This document shows, piece by piece, positions 23,301-36,100 of a stretch of DNA of 64,000 nt. Made by a program: the position numbers and the translations under genes. Under the pieces are notes generated by a model. That model was given only the letters and a program-made list of their open reading frames with translations. It was not told where the DNA came from and ran no database searches. Source of the stretch: Coenobita brevimanus (taxonomy: Eukaryota > Arthropoda > Malacostraca > Decapoda > Coenobitidae); assembly GCA_032717465.1 (NCBI GenBank), contig CM064663.1:14200989-14264988 (forward strand). The letters are read 5' to 3'. Position 1 is the first letter of the stretch; each line of letters opens with the position of its first letter.

Positions 23301-26300
23301 GTCATCTTCAGTATTAATAAAGAGGGATAGACATAGCACAGGCTCCACTCACTGCACAGTCCCAGGTCCAGGCAATGGATCTGGGACCCCTAGCCCAGCA
23401 GCTTACCAGTGGTTGTGGTAGTGGCCTCGGGGCACCCTGCCAGGACAGCTGCAGGGACACCCTCCAAGCACGCCTTGGCACTGTAACTATCCCTCCATTA
23501 TACACCCACTGATAGGGCAGCCTCCTGGGGCACTACTCCCAGGTTCAGGCCTCTCTCTATTGGGCGGAAGCAGCAACCTGGGAACCGCAGTGCCCTGTAC
23601 CCTCTAGCACAGGCCCGAGCCCCATCTCTCCCTGGAACCATGGTCTATGCCGGCGTAATCCCTGCCACGCCTCCCCCCAGAAGTCCGCCACTAGGTACTA
23701 GGGGCAAAGTTTTCTGGTCGCATGCCCTTGCTGGCGCCAACCCCTGTAACGAAGTGGGATACGTTGTGTGAAATGTATAGTGCATGTGGTGTAGTGCATA
23801 GATAGAGGAAATGTTTGGGAGAGTATGGTGGTCTACTCTTCATGTTACTGTCACACTGAAAAGGTCAGCAAAGGGGGATGGTTAGATAGCTAGTGAAACA
23901 GGAGCTCCAGCTCTCCCTATCACCAGCATTCCCATTCCCCTCGGGAGTACTACCCTGTTCGGCCCGTGCTACTTCCCCCCCCCCCTCTTCACGCCCCTCT
24001 GTACCATGACCACTTTACTCGTCAGCTTCCTAGGCCATTTGTTCTTTTAGGCGACTTAAATCTTTGTCATGCTTTGTGGGGTGAAACTACAGTGTATGTA
24101 ACACCTTTGGTGATCTGGCATCTACTGCTGAGGATTTGGATCTGGCTCCTCTGAGCACGGGAGAGCTGATATGTTTCATGTACAAATTGGCATTCTATCT
24201 GTTATTTTATCTTACATTGGTCTCCCGTAATTCCTCACTTAACTTTTCACGTGAGATTTTGTCTCATATGAATGGTATTGATCATTACCCCCTTTTCTGG
24301 TTAAAGCATGCAACTCTGTGCTGGTGAAGTGTGTCCCTCCCTGGTGTTTGGTTCGGCTACTGGGGAGAGTTTGCAGAACACTGTAGTCTTGACTGCAGTG
24401 TTCCCAACTTTCAAAGGGCTGATGATGCAGAACAGTATTTCACAACGACTGTACATCAGGCTGGCCTTTCTTTTATTTCACGAACATCTGGAAAGTTTTG
24501 AAGGTGACATGTGCCTTGGTGGGATAAGAAGTGTGCTTTAGCCAGGTGTGTCCATAAAGCTGCTTGTAGGAACCTTAGGAAAAATAAAGATATCCTCTTT
24601 TAAACTCAGCTTAAGAAAGCTTGTACCTGTATCAGTGGGTTCTGAAGAACTCGTGTCAAACCTTGTGGAGAACCTTTGTCTTCTCAATCACCTTATCCAA
24701 TCCTTTACCACTGGTCAGGAAGAAAGTGATGAAAATAACGGGTAAGTAATCAGCTTCTTCTCCCTTGGTGCTTAAAATTCGGAGATCTGCTTTATCGATG
24801 TCCTCTGAAGTAGCTTGAGCCCTGGCAGTGCATTTTACAATGTTTTTTTGTTCAGATCCCTCCAAACAATTCAGCTTATTCAGGCATCAACAGGAAAGGT
24901 TAGTTATTTTATTTCTGTATAATGAATTGGATCCTTATGTTTTCTTTGCCGTCTGTGAACTCAAGACTGCTCTCCAGCAGTGTAAGGACTTTGCTCCTGG
25001 ACTTAATGACATTCCTTATGCTATGATTTACCATTTGCTGTACGATAATCTATTTTTCTTAGTATTTTACAATAGGATAAGTATCCACTAATTGGGGGAT
25101 GAGTATTGTTCTTTTATTTCCTAAGCCACTTAAAAACTATTTTAATGAGTCTAACTATCGTCCCATTTGTTTGACATCTTGTTTATACTTACTGCTTGAG
25201 GAGATGGTTAGTGGCAGACTAGTTTGGTAACTAAAGAAGATGTTTCTCTTCACTGTGACAAAGAGGGTTTCATTGGATGAGATGTACAGTCGCCAAACTT
25301 TCCACCTGGGCCACCTAGCCACGAGAGGTGGCTAACGGGTGCTGGCAACAGTGAATCTGTTTGTTCGTGTGTACATGCTAGGCAAAATTTCGAATCATCA
25401 ACTCTCTTCGTCTGTAATGAACCTCCGTCAGAGTTCATCCCATAGATGGCTGAGTGTGTAGTTGGGTGGGGAGAAAAATGTCTCAGGAGTAAGGCGGCTC
25501 TCCCATCAGCTCAGCCACCTGCATGAAACTGGTCACACGGAAAATTGTTATGTGCCACAGGTTGCGCTAAGGCCAAATAAATATAACTGGTTGCACGGAA
25601 AATTGTCATGTGCCACAGGTCGTGCTGACCAAGACCAAATAAATATGACTATATTAACCCGCGGAGTCTCATTGACTTTCTTTAATGTCCACGCGTTTTG
25701 TCACTGCCAATCCTGTCGACGTGCATAAACGCGAATCAATTGCAAGGTCCCTAATTGCACAATTTTCAATTTTCGCGAGTGATTTTTGGTACATATACAC
25801 GGTACACCTTCCTCTACAAGATGCCAGGCAGGGACAATGCCTTACCCAGCATGACCTCCTCCCCCCCCCCTGCACGCCATTGTCACAGCAATTCACCTGT
25901 TATCGGTGACCTGGCCAGTAAAGCCATGTCATGCCACGGTACGAAATTCAGGGTCAGAGTGATTCCCCAATCAATGACAATGTGGAGGACAAAGTTTACA
26001 TAGCATTAGAGGAAGAAACAGTCAGAAATGATGATCAGGTAATGTGGCAAAAAAAGGTCAGGTATGGTGATGAGTTAGTGAGTGAAACAATGTTTATAAT
26101 GCCTATAATACTGCTTGAAAACCAATATACTCTCGAACTACATATAAATTCGTACCAAGTAAATAAATACTGTTTATGAGGGGTGTGAAATAGATATCCT
26201 CCCATAGAACTCGTTTTCTTTGCTGCCAGCCTGTTAGAAAACCCAGTAAGGTAAGGAGGTACTCCTACCTGTATCGAGTATTTTAAACCTCAGGTGAGCG

Positions 26301-29300
26301 ATTTCTCTATGAATTTTCGATGCTTCTCACCAAAAGCGGAGGTTTGAGCCTAAAAATTTGTTTTCCAAAAATGGTCGGGGTTGGGGGGAGTCAGTGGTGG
26401 AAAAGTGGTCGCGATGGGGTGGGTTAAATTTATAATAAGGTAATATTTATAATATTATGAAATAAATATATACTATTATATATAATCTCCAGGGAGGATA
26501 CATCACATTGGTCGACTCATGACTAGCTGACTCGAGGCAGTAGGCTATTCTGCCTCAATGAACGAGTTTCAACCTCCGACATATACAGTTCCTGTCTCTC
26601 CTGATTAGTTTAAAGTAATATAATCCCAGTGAGTAATCCTGTAAAGAGTAATGACCTAACTTATCTAATCATGTCTCGGATCAAGAATGGTATTTCAATA
26701 GGTTAATCAAGACTGGCCCAAGACTAACAAAATGCAAAACTAACAGACACCGGCACCTATTTTTCTACCGTAAGGGCCAGTCTCACGATGGTTCTTCTCC
26801 CCAGTATTCAGTAGACAGTTTTTAACCATGGGTTTATCATGTAATAGTGAAAAAGAACACGTTTATTAATTTGTCATATATGTAAACATGCGGTCTTTTA
26901 GATTATTATACTTATTGTTTTTAGTACTCGCATTATCCAATACTTTCAAGAAGTTCCTTTGAAATTTTATCTGTTAAAAATTTTTGATTGAATATTGGGA
27001 TGAACTCTGAGGTTTATTCACTGAACCCTATAATATGGAGAGGCTTTCTTATGGGTAGCACAGCATAATTTATGTAGTCGCTGTCAGGGCTGCGCTAGTG
27101 TAGCGGCAGCCATGTTACACCACTCCTGATGCCTGCATTTTTGTATTGAGCTGCTCTGTGGGTTTTTGAAAGCAGCCGATGATTCCGGAAAATATAGTGC
27201 CATGGTCCACTGTGCAACTTACAGATACAGGAATGGGCACAAGAATTCATCGAAGAGAGATGGCACTACATTTCACAAGCAAGAAATCTCTCTTGTTGCT
27301 AATTCTTTAACATTACTGCCCCCTGGGGTGGGGTGGGAACATTCTTCCCCAGTATCCTTGTTTTATACTCATTGGCTAAATGTACCCAGTGCATGGAGAA
27401 GACCAAGTTTCTTGGCTTAACGTTTGACTGTCAGGTTACATGAGTGTTACATTTGAAACTTTTCTGAGTGTCATGCATGCAAGCAATGAATTTGTTGAAG
27501 GTACTGTCTCTATATCTCACACCTAGTGAGGTGCTGGTCAGAGTACACTCTTTCACTTGTATCAAGCCTTAGTGCGATCTAAGCTTGACTATGGTTGCAA
27601 GTTCTACACCTCATGTGCTGTACCGCAGCTTAGTGTCCTCAGTCCTTTGCATCATGCAGTTTTTTGTCATGCCACTGATGCTTTAATATCCTACCCAATT
27701 CCTAGGTTGTGCAGGCTGATGTTCCTTCCTTTTGTGTACAGCACAAGTGGCTACTCAGTTGTTGCTGGAATCGTGTAAGATATATTCCAGAGCCATTTAT
27801 TGCTGCTTGTGTATCCTGGCAGTAATTTTTTCAGTATCATGTTTCTCATCCTCACATTCCACATTCCACATTACTTTGGGTAAAGGGTTATGGGGGATTA
27901 AGGTCTCTCTGCATAGCCTGTCTGACCCCGTCGGTTACAAAGAATTGCACAATGGTACCTTCCCAAGGGACAAGTGCGCAGGGATTTTTAGGATACTAAA
28001 TCTTCTCTCTCTTCTCTGACGCTTCATCAGCCATCAGCTATTTTTGGAACATTCCTTTCACAGAGGCACCCCTCCCTGTATATAAAGATGACTCAGAATG
28101 ACAAACATATTGTTTCTCATTGTTGCACTCCACATTCCTTTGCGTACCAGGTCAGGCCGATTATGAGAGATGTAGGTTTCTCTGCACTGTGTCTGTCCTG
28201 TCCAGCTCAGAAAAATCGCCCCATGGTGCCTTCCTAAGGTGCAGGTGTGCATGGATTCTGAGGTTACGAAGTCTTCTGCCTCTTTTGGGCTCTCCATCAG
28301 CTGTTTAGGAACACACGTCAGTTCACAGAGAAACCGTCCTTGAATACACAGATGGTTCAGAGTCAGACACTGGTATCAGGTCTGGGGTGAAATTCCCAGA
28401 TTTTGTAAGGGCAGGAATTTTCTAAATTCCACTAATTTTCCATTAGAATTTAATTCAGCTCATCCTGTGTTTTTGCCTTTCTCGAGTAAGGCAAGGGTTC
28501 ATGCGCATGTCAGTGTGGATGGCAATGAGATGGAAGATACATCTGCAAAATCCATTTCTTCCCGATGTCCCCTGCCAACTACCCCCTTCCTGCTTCCGAT
28601 ATGAGACCATACTTGAAGTAGGTGATTCTTAATCGCTGGTAGAGCCTGTGGGATGCTGTTGTTAATAATAAATTAAGGGATGTTTTTCAGAGGGTGTTAG
28701 TACGAGGGTTCTCCCCTCCATGTCTTAACGATTGGAGGTGGCTGTTGCCAAGTTACGCACTAGGCACTTATGGCTTAGTCATGAGTTCCTGTGTGGTGAG
28801 ACTCAACCGTATTATGCTGATTGCTTTGTTCCCCTTACTTTCCATCACATGCTAGTCCTATGTCCGAGTCTGGGGAACCTGCGGTAGAGGTTTCTCCATA
28901 GGCATGGCAGGACAAATGGTTCCTTTTCACTGTTCTTCATACTTGGAGGAGCCTCTGGCCATCTGATAGATATTCTTTTCTTAAGGATGTGAACTTCTTA
29001 CACTTTTATAGTTGATTCATGATTGACTTACTGTGTTGCCATTTTTTTCTTTGTTAGAGGGATCGACTTTGAGTAGCCTACACAGGTTTTAACGTTTATT
29101 CCGCATCACATAATCGAGCTGTTGCAGCGCCACAATGTTTATTTCCAATAATTCAGTTTAAATCTCTTGTCATCTACGGAAAATTTTTATTCATCTCAGG
29201 ATATAACTCTTGGAAGACTTGGAATTAGTGATGACTCGTTCACTACTAGGAATTTATCCGCAACTGGGTAAAAGTGCTTGGAGGTTGCAAAAACAGAATA

Positions 29301-30074
29301 TGTAAGATATCATTCTTGTGAAATAAATAACTTCTTTACTACAATGACATCTTTAAAAATATTGCTATCTTCAGTTATTGTGGCTCACATTTCGTGTATA
29401 AAACATATTAAGCCAGAAGATAAAATTCTCTTACCCACCTGCGATATAATCCTTAAACATTTATCAATCTGAGGTGTGTAGGGGGCATCATGAGGGACTG
29501 GCCAGGCTAACAACAGCCGTAGTATCGTTTCCTTGCCTATATACAAGGGGGAAGTGCCATCTAGTTTAGCAAAGTTCCGGGATATTATCAGCTGCAGGGT
29601 TAGACGGGGATCAAGATGGGCACTTCTGAAATAAACACATAAAATAGTAAAAAATATTAATTAACCCAGACGCTTTCCCCACGTACAAACAGCATGAGGA
29701 ATGATATATAAGGTCGGAATATCAGATACTAGGAGAATAATGCATAACATGCCCAGTAGAATGAGTCACAGAATCATTCGTACATCATTCAGTCCTCTGG
29801 AATCCTGGCGCTTCGTCACATGCCAAACCATGTACACGTTTTTTCTCCTTCAAATTCAGCCGACGAATGGCTTTTCAACTGGCTGTTGATATTGAAAGGT
29901 AAAAAACGAATAAGAGCATATTCCGTAAAAATAAACAACTTTATGCCCTTCACGTGAATGAACCACTCCTGCGAGTAAGGACGTAAATAATGGTTCATTT
30001 ACGCTCAAACCAGGAAATATTTATTCAGATGAGAGACATATGGACAATGAAACGATGAAACAATGGCTGTACAA

Positions 30075-30126
<52 letters not shown>

Positions 30127-33100
30127 CCAAGTCTTTCATTTTCAATGTTTCTTTTAATTCCTTCACTTGGAGGACGCATTTCCTATTTAGTTCTACTTAA
30201 AGTCAGATCACTGTATTCAGCCTGATATGAAGGGATTATTGAAAGCTGTATCTGGCTTTTCAGCCTCTAATGGTATATAATCGTGTGGGGATCGTAAGAT
30301 GTTAACATAAGGTATTTAGCCCTTTCAGGTCTCAAATAGGTCCCAAGGTCACGTTTGACGGACTCATTTTTTGGGAAAAAGTCAAGGGTTCCAAATAAAG
30401 AAAAAAATATCATATTCATGCGCAAGGAAGTAATACACATCTGCCTGTAAAACATTAGAGCTCTAGTCGCCATATAAGTGCTGCAAAAATGATGGGAAGT
30501 TGCGTAGCAAGTGGTGTGTGGTAGCGTGTGAGTATTGCCATCTCGGTGGGTAGGCGATTTCTTGGTTCGTAGGTGACATGATTGTTTTTTTCCATATTTT
30601 TCCATAAAAAAACTGTGCACTGATATATGTACTGTACTGTATATTATATCTCACGTGATTTGTGAATGATTCTTGAGATGTTTTCTTTACAAACAACAAA
30701 CTAAACAGTTACAAGATCCTTATAAAACACTCACTTACTAGTTACTACTAATTTATTTTACTTTGCTCTTATTTTGCTTAGTGCTGTCCAAGGCTGTGGG
30801 GATGAGGACATGAGGGTAAGCCTACAAGCTTGCCTTTTGTATGTACGGTACATATGTTTATTTCATTGTTGCTATCCTGTGTACTTACAGGCAACAGTAC
30901 AGGTAGAGACAGTGATCAAATACTTATTATTTCTCAAAATTTACGGTGTTATAAGTATAACCAAGAAATGAGAAACTCATGAAATAAAAATCAGAAAAAT
31001 GTAAGGAGATACGAACAATCATTTGTCAGTGAAAAAGGCAACACTCGCTGCACGTGTGTCTGCCTGGTAACAAAAATAAATGCATGGTGCGAGTATAAAA
31101 GGCTACAGAAACAACCTTAGAAACCTAAAATCTTAAATCTGTATATATTTTCCCTGAATCAGACACTCTAACACCCAGGAAATGAATAAATATGTGAGAC
31201 ATACAACGAAGAAATCTCTTGCTTGCCTGTGACGCGGTAGCTACAGTATGTGCGTAAGCAGGAGGTAGGGGGTGGGAGACTGGAGGAAGAGTGGAGGGTG
31301 AAGGGTGGGAGGCAGAGGAGTGGGGGATCGGTGGGAGGCAGGAGGGTGGAGGATGTACGGGGTGGGGGTTTGGAGGGAGAGTGGTGGGTGGAAGGGTTGG
31401 AGGTAGAGGGGTGGGGTATCGGTGGGTGGTAGGGGGCTGGAGGAAGGGGGATATGAAAGGGAGGAGGGAGGTGAGAGCTATGTATCCTCCAGAGCAGTAA
31501 AAATATATTGCAAACAATATTCTTTTGCTAAATGAACTGTCTGAAACCAAAAGAGTAAAAAATATTGCCAGATCAACAGTATAATAGAACCAATATGTGC
31601 AACCCAACCCCCCTCCATGATTAGCTCTTCCCAGACTGTGTAAACTAAAATATTGTGATCTACACATGCCTGGTAGAAGCAGAGGGGTCTGGGGAGCGGC
31701 TTGTATCCTTATTTCATTCACCAGCCTCATGCAACAGTTTTCATTCATGCTTAAATATGCTGCCACGGGAGTGGCTAGGAGACCCCTACCGAGAAAGCCA
31801 TTATAGTGGCCAGGAGACCTGAAAGGGTTAGTGAACAAATGTAGCATGAAAACTAACCTGAACTGTGGCGATTTAGTCCACGGTTTCTTAGTTTAGAGGT
31901 TTCTGTCACTATTCCACCGAATATTTTATTGCAAAGGAAAAAATCAATTATAAACGCATTGTATTATCTTTCTGTTATAACTGACAGTAATGCCAGACAG
32001 TATTCTTAGTTCCCTCTGAATGACATGTAGCAGACTTAGTTCATATAACAGGGGTCACTGATGAAATAGCTATTGTGGCCCGTATTATCGTTGGCTAAGG
32101 AAGCTCCATAACATCATTTCATAAACGATTTATTTTGGTTATTGCACTTTACTGTTATACTCCGTGTTATATAAATCCTCCAAACATCTGCATAAATAAC
32201 GTACAAAATGATATTAATCAGCCACATCCAAAAATAAATCGCTAGGAATGAAGTGTTAGGGCGCTTTCTTACCCAACAAGAATACGGCCTGTGTCTGAAT
32301 GAGATGCATTGCTCTGCGAAACAGACTAAATATAATGGAAGAACTCTTTCGCTATTCCGGAAAATTGTATCAGTGTGTTTACCGCCATTTTCTAAAACTC
32401 TCGGATACGTATGATAAAGTTTTGGAAATCCAGAACCATAGGCAAAAATGTGTTTATGAAATATTGTGAAAAATTACAAAAGAAGAGGAAAAAAATCTTC
32501 ATAAGTTTTGCTCAGTTACAGTTATAATTTGTGTTCCTCCAGCTTTATTTGTCCATAAACTATTGCCATGACTCTTTGTGAGGTCAAAACATCAAACAAA
32601 TTATCACCATACAGAATTATAGTTTGTCTTCTCCGTATAATAAGTAATTGTTTTAAGTAATTACATCACATGGAAGTCACTGCTATAAATGGTCGAGAAT
32701 AAATACAGTCGACAAAAGCACTAGCGAGACCCCTACGTTCTACTGTTACCTTCAGTCCGGTGACATTTGACTTTTCATCCATGCTGTCTCCAAGCAATGT
32801 CATTCAGGTCTGGAGAGATTTTTCAAACAGGTGAGGACGGATCGGACAACCATTTACCCCTTCATGACAAGAGATCTGCCTAAAGCAGAACAATGTCGTC
32901 TGAGGTAACATGAATAAATGAAACAAATGCATTCGAGGGCCGAATGCTAATCGCCTGCCAAAATAAGTCATTGGATAAGGAACAAATTACCCACAAAATA
33001 AATTTGAAGAAAATTCACAAAACTCTACGGAATTCAGTCACCGGGCTTCGTAAAAAAGTCCGTCCATATTAAAAAACATATGGCGGCTGACATTCGGCCG

Positions 33101-36100
33101 CCATTGATCAAATCCACACCAAGAGTAATAGGATTCTGTACATCAAAGACACACAGACGCTAAAAAAAAAAGATTATCTCTCCACCTTGCTAAAGGCGGA
33201 CGGTAATCAGGTTTAAGAAACGGTCCCTGGGTGATAATTATCGTTATCTATCGGTGGCCGAGTCTGTAGAAAGGTGTCCTCATATCCCAATGGATGCAGG
33301 TTTAAATCCCTGCTGGGGCAGGGAACAGTTTATGGATTTGAATTTTGTTAAAAAGCAGACTTTACTGATCTGCTATCAGACCCGCTAACATGTTGAAACA
33401 ACTTCGCTGATACCAGTACACCAGTCCCGTGTGAGACAGCCTTAGCATGTTTTAAATATGGATGGCGGATGTTAGTGCCGAAGTGGGGACATGTGAAGGT
33501 GTATGGAGCAGTATATAGAGGAACTGCTGGACTTCAAGGAACGGGATCTGGTGCTTACGCCCTGATTCGGACACATTTTTAAATATCATTATGTTAAATA
33601 ATCATACTTGAAACAGTAACGTAAGACAATGTATAATATACGGTATGTAAAGAACAAAATATACTCGTAAATAATGATAATGCCGATACATTTTCCTTTT
33701 CTTTTTCATTTGTTCATATACAGTACAATAGTTATTTTTTTCTACTGCAAATGTATATGACAAAAGATTTACAAACATAAAAGAATCAGATTTATTCATG
33801 CAAGCATCCCAGTAACTTTAATTATCATATATCAGTCAACGTATCTCCGAAATACCAAAAAATTTTGTAACAAGTCATCACCCATTACCCCACTAAAATC
33901 TTCAGACGGTAACATTACAAATGACTCACTTGGTAAAGCGAATATCCTTACCAGTACATCTGCAAGAATTGCTACGTTACAAGAAGTCAGCTGCAACGTT
34001 CCAGTACTAGAACTTGCTCTACTTACTATAAAATACAGACTAGATACATACAATCCATCCTAGACAATTTACGAACCAACAAAGCTCCAGGCCCAGGTCG
34101 AATTCCTCCAATTGTTTTGAAAAAGTGCTCCCCCAGAACTTGCTTATGTTCTAGCTAAATTATTCAGGCTATGCTTACGTACTTCTTCATTCCCTATTTC
34201 TTGGAAGGAACCCAATACCAACCCAGTTCTGAAAAAAGGAAGTTTCTCTGACCCCTCCGATTACAGACCAATATCTATCAGGTCTTCTCTTGGTAAAGTG
34301 TTTGAAATTACAGTGAATAAGCACATGATTAAACATACTGAATTCAACAGCTTAATTATTAGTGATAGGCAGTATGGTTCTCGCCACGAAAGATCCACTA
34401 TTGATATACTCAGTCTCCTGACTCACACGATCCACCAGTCATTTGTCCAACATGGAGAAACTGGTGCAGTAGCCTTTGATATTTCTAAAGCTTTTGACAG
34501 AATGTGGCACCATTCCTGGTATCTAAACTCCCATGCGATGTACTAACATCTTTTGTTTTTATGATTTCCTCATACATTTCAGCGACAGAAATATAAAAGT
34601 AGATGATGTATATTCAAATATCCTTCAATGACCAACGGCGTGGGACAAGGATCAGTTCTGGCTCGAACCCTATTCGTAATTCATATTAATGATCTCTTAT
34701 CTGTCACTCATAATCAGTTCATTCATATGCAGATGACTCAACACTTCACAGTTCATTCACAGTTAAACACCTGTTCACAAATTTTCATCTCTCTAACTCA
34801 CAACTCATTGCAGCCATCTCCATATATCAAGACTTATCTAGGATGACTGAATGAGGACAAAATAACCTTGTGTCATTTAATGCTAGTAAAACCAAATATA
34901 TACAGTTTACTAATAGACAGATAGTGCCAGATTCCTATATTATCTTCAGTGCCACTAATATTCCTATCTCCAAAAGCATTGAAATTCTCGGTGTTTCACT
35001 TAACAATGCCCTCACCTGGACCTTTCATGTCAGATCGTTTGCTAAAGCTGCCTCAGAGAAATTTGGATTATTGTGCAGAGTTCGTAGCTTCTTCACTGAT
35101 GAGCAGTTAGCAATTGTTTATAAGAGTCATGTGCGCTCTCAGCTGGAATACTCCTCACCCTTGTGGAATAGGACAGGTTGCACTAAAACAACTAGACAAT
35201 ATCGAAATATAGCTCTTAGAATTATCAGTAACCTTGATATTACAAATAGACTTCCTCCCCTACAGGTAAGATGGAGTATTTTCTATCTATCTATTATTTT
35301 ACAGATACTTTTAAGGCAAATGCCCAGACGAAGTTGCATCCATTGTGTCACCTTTCCATACCTTCCCTTGTGGTACATGGGCATCTGGGAGCGCTCATGA
35401 CTGGAATGTCACACTGCCATATTGCAGAACTTCCGTCTATCGGTAATCTGTTATTCCCTGAACTGCATCTCTTTGCAACTCGCTTTCCAAGAGTTGTTTC
35501 CCCCCAAACTTCAACCTTCAGCTTTACAAGCACAGCTGTTACAGATTTTTATGAATCGAGGACACTAGTAATTATGTGTATGGATTTATTTAGTCATTTG
35601 TTTTTCCTTTCTCTATTCTGTTATTCAAAGAAAAAGTATCACTGTAAGAAAACTAACTCACTTCATCTTCAGAGCTGCGTTGAATCCGTCCATACCATCT
35701 CCCTCGACCATCATCCTCCCAAGTTCTCTAAAGGCACTTGATTCAGAGTTTAAATAGAACTTCTTGTATGTACCATTAGAAGATCTTATTGTCACCCTGT
35801 AACATGTACAAATAAAAATTGTTTAATTAGTATTACTACTGAAGCCTCTAAAATAACGCAATACCAAAACTTAACTTCAAGATACATTTAGAATTTTTTT
35901 GTTAACTTTAAAAGTGGCCTAAAATTGCCATATTTGCATTTCGAATGTTAACTTGTGACAATTAACTAAAACCAAGATATGATGCCAGTCACGAAGAAGT
36001 GCAATTGAAAGAAAGCAAGACGTAGTATTGTCTCTTCCTGCCACTGAGTTTCGTGAAATAAGCTACAAATAAAAAAAATGGGGCAAGTTAAGCTGAAAGA

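Larger units (their letters stand above)
19515..23760 (-). mobile_element. Near-full-length LINE (family B)
   Basis: A minus-strand non-LTR retrotransposon of about 3.5 kb after removal of the 757-bp TTAA element at 21300-22056. From 5' to 3' it has a GC-rich leader (23760-23306), an APE endonuclease (23305-22628), a basic linker (22424-22061), an RT with YADD (20484-20495), a zinc-knuckle-like Cys/His segment (about 20345-20240), a C-terminal RWFGHVERM domain (19937-19569) and an A-rich tail with cgaaaaaacgaaaacg repeats. The architecture and C-terminal motif suggest an RTE-related clade. Frameshifts and stops between blocks show it is inactive. A second 3' fragment is at 11876-12298. Confidence 0.85.

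Noticed and set aside
30267..30444. Minus-strand frame after a good acceptor (TTTTACAG) reading FGTLDFFPKNESVKRDLG, considered as the missing receptor S2 exon.
   Set aside because: It overlaps the left end of the CCC/GGG element at 30320 (the LRPERA residues are the inverted end itself), lacks a convincing donor and has no MPPYG-type start.
30774..30815. Plus-strand micro-exon-like stretch between ttttgcttag and a gtaagc donor.
   Set aside because: It lies inside the TTAG-flanked element, is 34 bp long and has no partner exons on that strand.
31125..31847. 240-codon minus-strand frame rich in Pro and His.
   Set aside because: Most of it is translation of the G-rich minisatellite 31250-31485 and of the transposon end; there is no domain content.
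32274..32345. Minus-strand stretch SLFRRAMHLIQTQAVFLL before a GTAAGAA donor, also considered as part of the missing S2 exon.
   Set aside because: It is too short, lacks the expected preceding residues, and a stop codon and poor acceptor limit it.
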